Shown in pieces: positions 6,958-14,963 of a stretch of 30,200 nt of DNA. The position numbers and the translations under genes are program-made. Under the pieces are notes generated by a model, which did no database searches, was not told where the DNA came from, and was given only the letters and a program-made list of their open reading frames with translations. The first letter of the stretch is position 1, and the number at the start of each line of letters is the position of its first letter. The stretch is from Pseudomonadota bacterium (GTDB lineage: Bacteria; Pseudomonadota; Gammaproteobacteria; Xanthomonadales; Xanthomonadaceae). Location of the stretch: contig JANXZP010000057.1 in assembly GCA_025355485.1 (NCBI GenBank), forward strand, positions 1-30,200, read 5' to 3'.

Positions 6958-8853
6958 TCAACCGTGATGCGGCAGCGCAGCGCGACCTTTGCGGACAAGG
7001 TATAGCTTCGCAAACATGCGCGCTGCGGTCGAAGCGACGTGATTGGAATCCCAGTAGAGGCCGTAGCCGTCCTTCATCGCCGGACAAGTCTCAGCGTTGC
7101 AGAAGAAATCGACCGGGTCCAAGAATTCGACATTGGCGTATTTCGCTGCAATCGAACGCAACAACGTGCGCGCGCCCTCGGACTGCGCATCGAACTCGCG
7201 ACGCGTGGTGGCGCAGGCCGGCAGGTTGCCGGACGCGATGCATTGCGGCACGGAATCGCGCAGGTACGGCGTCTGGCCAAACAGGATGATCCTTTTCGCG
7301 CGCGGAGCGACGCGCTGGATCGTCGCCTCCAAATTCGCCGCGAACTCCGAACCGATTGAACCTGTCGGCCATTCCGCGGCGAGGATCAGCGTGTCGATGC
7401 CGCGGATGCTGCCGGCCACGCGGGTATTGAACTCACGGCATCGCCTTGCTTCCAGCAAGCGCTTGCCGTTGTCGTAATCGAGCACCGGGGCGCATGCATC
7501 GCGCGTGTAACTCGTCGCAGCGACGCCTTGCCGCTCCGCGATCGCCCATGCGAACGGTTGCCATGCCAGCGCGTGCGAATCTCCCCAGATCACCACACGC
7601 ACAGGTTTGCCTTCGATCGAGTTGCAATCTGGCTTGGGAAAGACATCCAGCGATTCGTCGCCTCGGAAGTGGCACTGATCGCGGTTCTCCGGCATATCGC
7701 GCGCGGTGCGCGAAGCGAGATCCTGCGGTGGCGACTCGCGATGCAAGGCGCTGCCGAGCGTAGTCACCGCGTAGGCCAACGACAGTGATACGACCAATCC
7801 GCCAGCGACGACCTTGCGGCTGGATGTCGCTGGGTCGGATCGGCGCAAGGGCCGTTCCACGAACCGGAAACTCAGCCAGGCGAGTAAGACGGCAGCCACG
7901 CAAATCGCTGCGCGTACCTGCAACGGCAACTGCCCGGCGCGGGTCGCCCTTTCCAGCGCGAACAAGGGCCAGTGCCACAGATACAGCGAATAAGAAATCA
8001 ATCCGAAGAACACCATCGGCCGCGAACGCAACATCGCCCCGGCCCAGCCAAGCCGTGTCGACCCGTGGATCGCATGCAGGAGGATCCCCGCCCCGATCAC
8101 TGCGGGCAGCGCTCCGATGCCCGGGAAGTGCGCGATCGGGAAGATCGTTGCGGCGAAAACCACGATCACACCAATTGCTGCGGACACACGGCCATCGACT
8201 AGCACTCCTGGTGACCTCAACGCGATCAGTCCGCCCAGCGCAAGCTCCCAGAAACGCGCCGGCATCTGATAGAACGCCGCCTGCGCGTTGCCGTACATCA
8301 ACGCCTCGGCGAGCGCCAATGAGAGCAGTCCGCATACGACGACAACCATGAAAATCGACGTGCGCCACCAGCGCAGCACGACGACCAGCCCCAACGGCCA
8401 CAGCAGATAGAACTGCTCCTCCACGCCCAGCGACCACACGTGCAGCAGTGGCATGCGCTCGACGCTGGGATCGAAATAGCCGCCCGTATGCGTCTGGAAA
8501 AAGAAGTTGGCGACGAACAACAACGATGCCGCGCCCGACTGTGCGACCTGCCTGATCTCGCCGAACGGCGACAGCAGGAAAGCCGATGCGACCACGGTGG
8601 CGACAACAACGACGACCAGTGCCGGAACGATGCGCCGCACGCGCCTGGCGTAGAACGCGAACAGGTCGATGCGCCCGGTGGTTTCCCATTCCCGATACAG
8701 CAGCGAGGTAATCAGGTAACCGGAGATCACGAAGAACACATCCACACCAACCAATCCGGCGTGGAATCCGAAACCCGCGTGGTACAGCACGACCGCCAGC
8801 ACCGCGATAGCGCGCAAGCCGTCGATCTCGGGACGGTAGGCGATTCCGGTCAC
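6958..8853 (-). CDS. Acyltransferase-3 / SGNH two-domain O-acetyltransferase
   Basis: 631 aa from GTG 8853. The N-terminal half is a multi-spanning acyltransferase-3 (OafB/OatA/WecH-like) domain: YRPEIDGLRAIAVLAVVLYHAG with the conserved histidine H25, VDVFFVISGYLITSLL, and FYARRVRRIVPAL. After about ten membrane segments a C-terminal SGNH hydrolase domain follows with WGDSHA (Ser426) and a terminal D-x-x-H pair (D602, H605), completing a catalytic triad. Proteins of this design move acetyl groups across the inner membrane and attach them to envelope sugars such as O-antigen, exopolysaccharide or peptidoglycan. The start is chosen by the conserved YRPEIDGLRA opening; no strong Shine-Dalgarno is seen. 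It lies 62 nt downstream of the queuosine transporter gene on the same strand, so it may be the last gene of that operon. Acceptor sugar cannot be read from sequence. Confidence 0.92.
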   Translation of the reverse strand: MTGIAYRPEIDGLRAIAVLAVVLYHAGFGFHAGLVGVDVFFVISGYLITSLLYREWETTGRIDLFAFYARRVRRIVPALVVVVVATVVASAFLLSPFGEIRQVAQSGAASLLFVANFFFQTHTGGYFDPSVERMPLLHVWSLGVEEQFYLLWPLGLVVVLRWWRTSIFMVVVVCGLLSLALAEALMYGNAQAAFYQMPARFWELALGGLIALRSPGVLVDGRVSAAIGVIVVFAATIFPIAHFPGIGALPAVIGAGILLHAIHGSTRLGWAGAMLRSRPMVFFGLISYSLYLWHWPLFALERATRAGQLPLQVRAAICVAAVLLAWLSFRFVERPLRRSDPATSSRKVVAGGLVVSLSLAYAVTTLGSALHRESPPQDLASRTARDMPENRDQCHFRGDESLDVFPKPDCNSIEGKPVRVVIWGDSHALAWQPFAWAIAERQGVAATSYTRDACAPVLDYDNGKRLLEARRCREFNTRVAGSIRGIDTLILAAEWPTGSIGSEFAANLEATIQRVAPRAKRIILFGQTPYLRDSVPQCIASGNLPACATTRREFDAQSEGARTLLRSIAAKYANVEFLDPVDFFCNAETCPAMKDGYGLYWDSNHVASTAARMFAKLYLVRKGRAALPHHG

Positions 8854-8915
8854 GTTGTTTCACGATCCCTCGACGCGGAACGATGCAAGGCCGATTCACG
8901 CACGGTGCGCATCCA

Positions 8916-9692
8916 TCACCGGAACTCCCGCACCTCGCCCTCATCGCGCAGGCTGAAGGGATTGAAGTGGGTGTTGACGTCGTAGGTGTCGGCGTTCTCG
9001 CGGCGTTTGAGGAATCCGACCACCGCATACGTCACCGGCGTCAAAACGGTTTCGACGATCACTTTCATCGTCCAGTTGAACGCGATCACTTTGGCGATGG
9101 TCTGGCCTTCCCAGATGCCCATGAACGCGATCGGATAAAAGGTCAGGCTGTCGACGCCTTCGCCGACCACAGTCGAACCGATCGTGCGCGTCCATAGCCA
9201 GCGGCCGGATGTCCACAATTTCATCTTCGCCATCACGAAGGCGTTGACGAAATCGCCGACCCAGAAGCCGACCAGTGACGCGAGTGCGATTCGCCACGTC
9301 GCGCCGAACACGACTTCCAGCGCTGGCTGTAGCTGCACGTTGAATGGTTCGTTCGCAGCGACCGGCATGCGGATGATCGCCTGCGACATCAGCGTCGCGA
9401 AGATCAATGCGCCGAAACCGATCCATGTCGCGCGGCGCGCGCGCGCGTAGCCGTAGACTTCGGTCAATACGTCGTCGAAGATGTAGCTGATCGGGAAAAA
9501 CAGGTTGCCCGCGCCGAATACCAAGCCACCGATCAGCGGCCAGCTCGCCGGCACGACCGAGGTCTTTGCCGGCCCGATCAGGTTCGAGCACAGCAACACC
9601 GCGACCATGCCGCCGACCATCAGGTCGTAATAACGGAATCCGCGTCGTCCGGAATCCTTCACGGCGTCGCTGCACAATCGGATCTCAGACAT
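8916..9692 (-). CDS. yhhQ: YhhQ-type queuosine precursor transporter (VUT family)
   Basis: 258 aa, hydrophobic, with about six membrane segments. Diagnostic stretches are VAVLLCSNLIGPAK, GNLFFPISYIFDDVLTEVYGYARARR, WVGDFVNAFVMAKMK, GSTVVGEGVDSLTFYPIAF and KVIVETVLTPVTYAVVGFLKRRE. These match the VUT/YhhQ family, whose E. coli member imports the preQ0/preQ1 precursors of the tRNA base queuosine. The ATG overlaps the stop of the upstream MBL nuclease gene by 8 nt, so translation is probably coupled. The N terminus (about 20 residues before the first membrane segment) has a weak ribosome site, and a slightly shorter start cannot be excluded. The link to an RNA-processing nuclease gene is contextual only. 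Substrate assignment follows the family. Confidence 0.88.
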   Translation of the reverse strand: MSEIRLCSDAVKDSGRRGFRYYDLMVGGMVAVLLCSNLIGPAKTSVVPASWPLIGGLVFGAGNLFFPISYIFDDVLTEVYGYARARRATWIGFGALIFATLMSQAIIRMPVAANEPFNVQLQPALEVVFGATWRIALASLVGFWVGDFVNAFVMAKMKLWTSGRWLWTRTIGSTVVGEGVDSLTFYPIAFMGIWEGQTIAKVIAFNWTMKVIVETVLTPVTYAVVGFLKRRENADTYDVNTHFNPFSLRDEGEVREFR

Positions 9693-11085
9693 CGCGCGTC
9701 ATGCCCGGCTGCGACAGCGTTACGTCGATGCCGAATTGCGCGCGCAATTTTCCGCTGAGGGTTTCGCGCGCCGGATTCTCGCCGTGCACCAGCGCGACCG
9801 GCGGATGGTTCGGGCTCGCGCCGTACCAGTCCAGCAGGCCTTGCTGGTCGGCGTGCGCGGACAGCCCGCCTACGGTGTGGACCTGCGCTTTCACCGGCAT
9901 GTCGTGGCCGAACAGTTTTACATGCTTGAGTCCGTTGACGAGCAATCGCCCTAGCGTGCCATCGGCCTGGTAGCCGACGAAGATCACGTGCGCGTTCGGA
10001 TTCGACAGGTTGTTGGCAAGGTGATGCCGCACGCGGCCGCCGTTGGCCATGCCGGAACCGGCGATGATGATCGCGCCGCCATGCAATGCGTTGATCGCCT
10101 TGCTCTCGTCGGCACTTGCGGTGACTTGCAGGTTCGGCATGTGGAACGGCTTGATGCGGCCTTCCCACACCTTCACCGCATCGGCATCGAACAATTCCTC
10201 GTGGCGGTCGTACACGCCCATGACCTTCGCGGCCATCGGGCTGTCGAGGAAAATTTTCCACGACGGCAATTTCCAGTCGTCAAAGTGCTGCGCGAACCAG
10301 TACAGCAGTTCCTGGCTGCGCCCGACCGCGAACGCGGGGATGATCACGTTGCCGCCGCTTGCGGCGGCCTGCGCAAAGATGTCGCCGAGTTCGGCCACGG
10401 TCGCCGCGCGATCCTTGTGGTTGCGGTCGCCGTAGGTGGACTCCATCAGGATCAGGTCGGCCTTCGGCGGCGTACTCGGATCGCGCAGGATCGGCGTGCC
10501 GGGCATGCCGATATCGCCGGAGAACACGATCTTCTTCGGCGCCGGATTATTCGGGGTGCCGTCGCTCGCGCTCAATTCGAGGATCGACGAGCCGAGGATA
10601 TGACCCGCGTCGTGCAATCGCAGGGTCACCCCCGGCAGGATTTCGGTGGCGATGTCGTACGGCAATGGATGCAGGAGTTTCTGTGCCGCCGCGACATCTT
10701 CCTCGGTGTACAACGGTTGCTGGTCGGGTTCGCCGTGCGTGTGATGGCGGTTCGCCATCTCCGCATTGCGCTCGGACAGCGACGCGGAATCGAGCAGCAT
10801 GATCGGGAGCAGATCGCAGGTCGCGGCCTGCGCGAAGATCGGCCCGCTGAAACCGCGCTTCACCAGCAATGGCACGCGGCCGATGTGGTCGATGTGCGCG
10901 TGGCTGAGCACGAGTGCGTCGATACCCGCCGGATCGAATGCGAATTCCTTCGCATTGATCGCATCCGAATCGCGGCCGCCTTGCACCATGCCGCAGTCGA
11001 GCAGGATGCGCTTGCCGGCCGCTTCGAGCAGGTGGCTGGAACCGGTGACGACACCGCCGGCCGCGCCATAGAAGGTGACTTTCAT
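9685..11085 (-). CDS. Beta-CASP metallo-beta-lactamase fold RNA-processing nuclease
   Basis: 466 aa from ATG 11085, which has AAGGAG 8 nt upstream; a longer open frame to 11127 lacks that. The N terminus MKVTFYGAAGGVVTGSSHLL and the metal motif HAHIDH (H62, H64, D66, H67) mark the MBL fold; further ligands are likely H in HDAGHILGSS and D in FSGDIGMPG. A beta-CASP insertion follows (IIPAFAVGRSQELLYWF, DSPMAAKV), then the C-terminal zinc-dependent RNA module GGLSAHADQQGLLDW and VALVHGE. This is the YSH1/CPSF73-like branch found in many proteobacteria, expected to cut RNA in the cytoplasm with two zinc ions. The exact substrate in this branch is not known to me. It heads a likely operon with the queuosine transporter, the two coding regions overlapping by 8 nt. 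Confidence 0.92.
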   Translation of the reverse strand: MKVTFYGAAGGVVTGSSHLLEAAGKRILLDCGMVQGGRDSDAINAKEFAFDPAGIDALVLSHAHIDHIGRVPLLVKRGFSGPIFAQAATCDLLPIMLLDSASLSERNAEMANRHHTHGEPDQQPLYTEEDVAAAQKLLHPLPYDIATEILPGVTLRLHDAGHILGSSILELSASDGTPNNPAPKKIVFSGDIGMPGTPILRDPSTPPKADLILMESTYGDRNHKDRAATVAELGDIFAQAAASGGNVIIPAFAVGRSQELLYWFAQHFDDWKLPSWKIFLDSPMAAKVMGVYDRHEELFDADAVKVWEGRIKPFHMPNLQVTASADESKAINALHGGAIIIAGSGMANGGRVRHHLANNLSNPNAHVIFVGYQADGTLGRLLVNGLKHVKLFGHDMPVKAQVHTVGGLSAHADQQGLLDWYGASPNHPPVALVHGENPARETLSGKLRAQFGIDVTLSQPGMTRDV

Positions 11086-11316
11086 GCCGCGACTCCTTCG
11101 ATCTGAATGAGGCCGTGAAGTTAGCACGCACGGGCTTGCGGGCGCCGCCGATGGCCTTCATTCAGCGCCGGGCATGACCTTCGACACGCTCGCCGGGCGG
11201 CGTGGCGGCCTACAGTGCGTTTTCGCGCGCCAGCGCGCGGCTGTTTTGTGTCCGACTGCCGAACCCAGCCGGCATCCGACCCCTTCCATCCGATATCCGC
11301 GATCCAAGGAGAATTA

Positions 11317-13404
11317 ATGAACATGCGCCCGTACAAGACCCTCAGCCTTGCCATTATCGCAGTACTCGCGACCGCGCCGGTCGCAACGCTCGCCGCCGAT
11401 TCCGCGAGCCTGGGCGCCACCAGCACCCTCAAGGCGACCGACCTCGATACCTCGATCAACGCCTGCCAGGACCTCAACGGTTTCGTCAACCGCAAATGGC
11501 TGGAGTCGAACACGATTCCGAGCGATCGCACCTCGTGGGGTACGTTCGAGATGCTCGACGAGCGCTCGGAAAACGCGCAGAAGGCGATCCTGGCCTCGCT
11601 GATGAAGACCTCGCACGGCCCGGGCTCGATCGAGCAGCAGGTTGGCGATTTCTACGCCAGCGGCATGGACGAGGCGAAGATCAACGGCACGCCGGCGGCG
11701 AAGAAACTCAAGCCGCTGCTGGCGCCGATCGACGCGCTCAAGACGCCCGCCGACATCGCCGCCTACATCGACAAGAACTACGCTGCCGGGCTGGTCGACG
11801 TGTTCGGCTTCGGCGGCGCGCCCGACTTCAAGAATTCGACGATGGTGATCGGCTACGCCGGCGGCGGCGGCACCAACCTGCCCGAACGCGCGTACTACCT
11901 CGAAGACAAGTACAAGGACATCCGCGACGCCTACGTCGCCCACATCGTCAAGTCGCTGAAGCTGATCGGCGTGGGCGAAGCCGACGCCAAGCAGCAGGCC
12001 GACTGGGTGATGGCGTTCGAAACGCGCCTCGCAAAGGCTTCGCTCTCGCCGATCGAAGCGCGCGACACCAAGAACCAGTACACGATGCGCACCATCGCCG
12101 AAGCCGACCAGATCACCCCGCACTTCGCGTGGGAGAAGTTCTTCGACGCCGTCGGCGTCAAGGAAGTGAAAGGTTTCTCGCTCGCCGAGACGAAGTTCTT
12201 CGCCGACTTCGACAAGATGCTGACCGACGTTCCCGTGCAGCAGTGGCAGGCGTATCTGCGCTTCCACACGATCGACGGCGTGGCGCCGTTCCTCAACGAC
12301 GACCTGGTCGCCGAGCGCTTCGATTTCTACAACAAGACCCTGCGCGGACAGGATCAGAACAAGCCGCGCTGGAAGCGCGTGCTGGGGACGGTCAATGGCC
12401 AGAACGGCGAAGCGCTGGGCCAGTTGTACGTCAAGCAATATTTCACTCCCGAAGCCAAGGCCTCGGCCGAGCACTTGGTGAACAACCTGCGCGACGCGCT
12501 CAAGGCGCGCATCGAGAAGCTCGCGTGGATGGGCGACGACACCAAGAAGAAGGCGCTGGAAAAATGGGCCAGCTTCATGCCCAAGATCGGCTATCCGAGC
12601 AAGTGGCGCGACTGGCACGGCCTGAAAATCAACCGCTACGACTACCTTGGCAACGTACTCGCCGCGAGCGAGTTCAACACCAAGTGGCAGCTCGGCAAGA
12701 TCGGCAAGCCGGTGGATCGCACCGAGTGGGGCATGACGCCGCAGACGGTGAATGCCTATTACAACCCGCTGCAGAACGAGATCGTGTTCCCGGCCGCGAT
12801 CCTGCAGCCGCCGTTCTTCGATGCCAAGGCCGATCCGGCGCTGAACTACGGCGGCATCGGCGCGGTGATCGGCCACGAGATGAGCCACGGTTACGACGAC
12901 CAGGGTGCGCAGTTCGATGCGCAGGGTAACCAGAGCGAATGGTGGACCGCCGCCGACAAGAAAGGCTTCGAGGAACGCACCGGCAAACTGGTCGCGCAGT
13001 TCGATAACTACGTGGCGATCAAGGACGCAGGTGGCGACGCTGCCAAGGATCTGCACGTCAAGGGCAAGCTGACCCTCGGTGAGAACATCGCCGACCTCGG
13101 CGGCATCAACGTCGCCTATGACGCCTTGCAGAAAGCGCTCGCGACCGATTCGAAGTTCAAGCCCGACACCAAGGTCGACGGCTACACCGAGAACCAGCGA
13201 TTCTTCATGAACTTCGCGAACGTGTGGCGCCGCAGCTTCAAGGACGCAGAAGCCCACGTACGCCTGAACACCGACCCGCATTCGCCGGCCAGGTTCCGCG
13301 CGATCGGCGCGCCGTCGAACATGCCGGCGTTCGCGCAGGCGTTCACCTGCAAGGCCGGCGACGCGATGGTGCGCGACGGCGACAAGCAGGTGGTGATCTG
13401 GTAA
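11317..13404 (+). CDS. M13 family metallopeptidase (neprilysin-like), copy 1, intact active site
   Basis: 695 aa from ATG 11317, with AAGGAG 5 nt upstream; a second ATG two codons later is possible. Residues 1-26 look like a Sec signal peptide ending ATLAA, with no lipobox, so the enzyme is probably periplasmic. The zinc site is complete: HEMSH (H520, E521, H524) and the third ligand in GENIADLGG (E589, with D593). The substrate-binding motif is NAYY, and the C terminus ends VVIW as in neprilysins. The only two cysteines of the mature protein (INACQD near the N terminus and AFTCKAGDAM near the C terminus) occupy the positions of the neprilysin disulfide that ties both ends together. M13 enzymes cut small peptides on the amino side of hydrophobic residues. 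A strong terminator follows. Confidence 0.95.
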   Translation: MNMRPYKTLSLAIIAVLATAPVATLAADSASLGATSTLKATDLDTSINACQDLNGFVNRKWLESNTIPSDRTSWGTFEMLDERSENAQKAILASLMKTSHGPGSIEQQVGDFYASGMDEAKINGTPAAKKLKPLLAPIDALKTPADIAAYIDKNYAAGLVDVFGFGGAPDFKNSTMVIGYAGGGGTNLPERAYYLEDKYKDIRDAYVAHIVKSLKLIGVGEADAKQQADWVMAFETRLAKASLSPIEARDTKNQYTMRTIAEADQITPHFAWEKFFDAVGVKEVKGFSLAETKFFADFDKMLTDVPVQQWQAYLRFHTIDGVAPFLNDDLVAERFDFYNKTLRGQDQNKPRWKRVLGTVNGQNGEALGQLYVKQYFTPEAKASAEHLVNNLRDALKARIEKLAWMGDDTKKKALEKWASFMPKIGYPSKWRDWHGLKINRYDYLGNVLAASEFNTKWQLGKIGKPVDRTEWGMTPQTVNAYYNPLQNEIVFPAAILQPPFFDAKADPALNYGGIGAVIGHEMSHGYDDQGAQFDAQGNQSEWWTAADKKGFEERTGKLVAQFDNYVAIKDAGGDAAKDLHVKGKLTLGENIADLGGINVAYDALQKALATDSKFKPDTKVDGYTENQRFFMNFANVWRRSFKDAEAHVRLNTDPHSPARFRAIGAPSNMPAFAQAFTCKAGDAMVRDGDKQVVIW

Positions 13405-13430
13405 TTGCCGCTTGATCCGATGCGATACGA

Positions 13431-13459
13431 AGACCCCCGCAATGCGGGGGTCTTTTTTT
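13431..13459 (+). terminator. Strong intrinsic terminator after M13 copy 1
   Basis: AGACCCCCGC (13431-13440) and GCGGGGGTCT (13444-13453) form a perfect 10-bp stem with loop AAT, followed by a run of seven T (13453-13459). It lies 26 nt after the stop and reads in the same direction. It is the clearest terminator in the window. Its A-rich left flank is short, so bidirectional use is unlikely. Confidence 0.92.
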
Positions 13460-13566
13460 GCGCGGCTTTGCTTGCCACTCGGACATTGGATCGCTTGACG
13501 CAGCCGTTCGCTTGTTCAACGATGCGCTGCAATCGCCCGACGCGGCAGCCGCAGGTTTCCGATTCC

Positions 13567-14313
13567 ATGAACGACCTCGAAAAATATTTCGAAGCGAACA
13601 ACGACCGCCTGATCCACAAGTGGATGCATTACTTCGAGATCTACGACCGGCATTTTTCGCGCTTCCGCGGCACCGACGTGCACATCCTCGAATTCGGCGT
13701 GTCGCAGGGCGGATCGCTGCAGATGTGGAGGGACTACTTCGGGCCGCAATGCCGGATTTACGGGGTGGATATCAATCCGCATTGCAAGGCGCTGGAGGAA
13801 GATCGGGTCACGATCTTCATCGGCGACCAGGAGGATCGCGCATTCCTCGGGTCGCTCGCCGCGAGCGTGCCGCGCATCGACATCCTGATCGACGACGGCG
13901 GCCACAGCATGCGCCAGCAGGTCGCCACGTTCGAGGAACTGTTCGGCCGCATCGCCGAGAACGGCGTGTACCTGTGCGAGGACCTGCACACGTCCTACTG
14001 GAAGGAATGGGGCGGCGGTTACCGGCGCCGGAATACCTTCATAGAATACAGCAAGCGCTTCATCGATAGCATCAACGCCTGGCATTCGAAATCCCGCGCG
14101 CTCAAGATCGATGATTTCACGCGTTCGGCGCATTCGTTGCACTACTACGACAGCGTCCTGGTGATCGAAAAGCGGCGCATCCGGGCGCCCACGCATCGCA
14201 AGACCGGAATCGCTTCGGTGCCCGACTACGCCTCACCCGGCAAGCAGTCCGCGGATCGCCTCAAGGCGCGGCTGAAAAAAGCGGTGCGCGGCATCACTGG
14301 TCGATCGCGTTGA
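13567..14313 (+). CDS. Class I SAM-dependent methyltransferase-like protein (CmcI/TylF-like)
   Basis: 248 aa from ATG 13567; the open frame continues upstream across the terminator, so the short start is preferred. The core is a Rossmann methyltransferase: ILEFGVSQGGSLQMW (E42-G49, SAM glycine loop), YGVDINP (65-71, acidic residue after strand 2), IDILIDDGGHSM (D109-H113), then VYLCEDLHTSYW. This combination, with acidic DDGGH, resembles the CmcI cephalosporin hydroxylase and TylF/macrocin O-methyltransferase group, which act on sugars or small molecules and use a metal bound by aspartates. The N-terminal 35 residues (KWMHYFEIYDRHFSRF) and the basic C-terminal tail from about 215 are outside the core. 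Tail-to-tail with a DUF3224 gene, no biosynthetic cluster around it, so the substrate is unknown. Confidence 0.8.
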   Translation: MNDLEKYFEANNDRLIHKWMHYFEIYDRHFSRFRGTDVHILEFGVSQGGSLQMWRDYFGPQCRIYGVDINPHCKALEEDRVTIFIGDQEDRAFLGSLAASVPRIDILIDDGGHSMRQQVATFEELFGRIAENGVYLCEDLHTSYWKEWGGGYRRRNTFIEYSKRFIDSINAWHSKSRALKIDDFTRSAHSLHYYDSVLVIEKRRIRAPTHRKTGIASVPDYASPGKQSADRLKARLKKAVRGITGRSR

Positions 14314-14359
14314 TGACGCATCCGATCGTCGGGCCAGACTGATATAGGCGCAAGCGTTC

Positions 14360-14764
14360 CTAAGCCACACCGTCCAGCGTGTAATCGAACGCGTAGGAAT
14401 GCTTTCCATCGGCGATGATGATCGCCATCGTTCCGGCCAGTCCGATCAATTGATCGGCGCCGGAATCGGGCACGACCGTGAGCGTGAGTTGCGCGTCGCC
14501 GCGCGTCATCGTGCCGCTGTGCTGCAAGACGAACGTACCATTGCGGCCATGCAGGATTCCGCTTACGACCTCCATCGCGACATAACCCGCCGAGCCATCG
14601 ACGTGCGTACGGTGCGCGAGCATCTGGCCCTTGCTGGTCGCATCCAGCTCGCCGTGGAAGCGCTTGTCGAGTGCGAGCCTTCCGATCGCCGCGCCGCCGG
14701 TGGCGTCCTCGAATGCCTGCGGCGTGAGCTTCACATCGAACGGCCCGCTGGCGTGCATCGTCAT
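14360..14764 (-). CDS. DUF3224 domain-containing protein
   Basis: 134 aa from ATG 14764, with GAGG about 8 nt upstream; a second ATG follows two codons later. The sequence has the family pattern of a small beta-barrel-like protein: ASGPFDVKLTPQ at the start, GRLALDKRFHGELDATSKGQML, GSAGYVAMEVVSGILHGRNGTFVLQHSGTM, TLTVVPDSGADQLIGLAGTM and a terminal HSYAFDYTLDG. DUF3224 proteins are single-domain cytoplasmic proteins, related in fold to allene oxide cyclase-like barrels as far as I recall; their role is not established. No signal peptide. It is transcribed away from the M13 pseudo-peptidase gene and towards the methyltransferase gene, with 46 nt between stops. Family call firm, function unknown. 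Confidence 0.85.
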   Translation of the reverse strand: MTMHASGPFDVKLTPQAFEDATGGAAIGRLALDKRFHGELDATSKGQMLAHRTHVDGSAGYVAMEVVSGILHGRNGTFVLQHSGTMTRGDAQLTLTVVPDSGADQLIGLAGTMAIIIADGKHSYAFDYTLDGVA

Positions 14765-14932
14765 CGTGGTTTCCTCGTTACGTCATGGTCGCTCGGCGTG
14801 GCCGGATGCAGCCGGCGATCAAGAATACGTGCGGAATGCAAGCATCGCCAGCGCAGATCCATCGCAAACTATCGCTCGGCGCGTTGCTGAATGCCGACGT
14901 CACGCGCGATCCTGCACGATGCGACGGCTTGT

Positions 14933-14938
14933 TACACT
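14933..14938 (+). promoter_or_regulatory. Possible -10 element before the M13 pseudo-peptidase gene
   Basis: TACACT within TTGTTACACT differs from TATAAT at two positions, in an otherwise GC-rich gap. No convincing -35 box lies 16-18 bp upstream. It would place the transcript start near 14945, about 19 nt before ATG 14964. Confidence 0.3.
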
Positions 14939-14963
14939 CCGGCATCCCGTCCGGAGTCCGCCG

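Noticed and set aside
9988..11106. 372-codon open frame antisense to the MBL nuclease gene
   Set aside because: Mirrors codon positions of the nuclease gene, which has the HAHIDH motif and AAGGAG ribosome site.
11224..11238. GCGCGC palindromic run in the leader of M13 copy 1
   Set aside because: Alternating GC run gives self-pairing by chance in GC-rich DNA and leaves a loop of only two bases.
11314..13281. 655-codon open frame antisense to M13 copy 1
   Set aside because: Long shadow frame typical of GC-rich genes; the sense frame has signal peptide, HEMSH and ribosome site, the antisense has no motif.
14631..14963. Extension of the M13 copy 2 frame upstream of ATG 14964
   Set aside because: It runs antisense through the DUF3224 gene start, and the signal peptide begins at 14964 behind a GGAG site.
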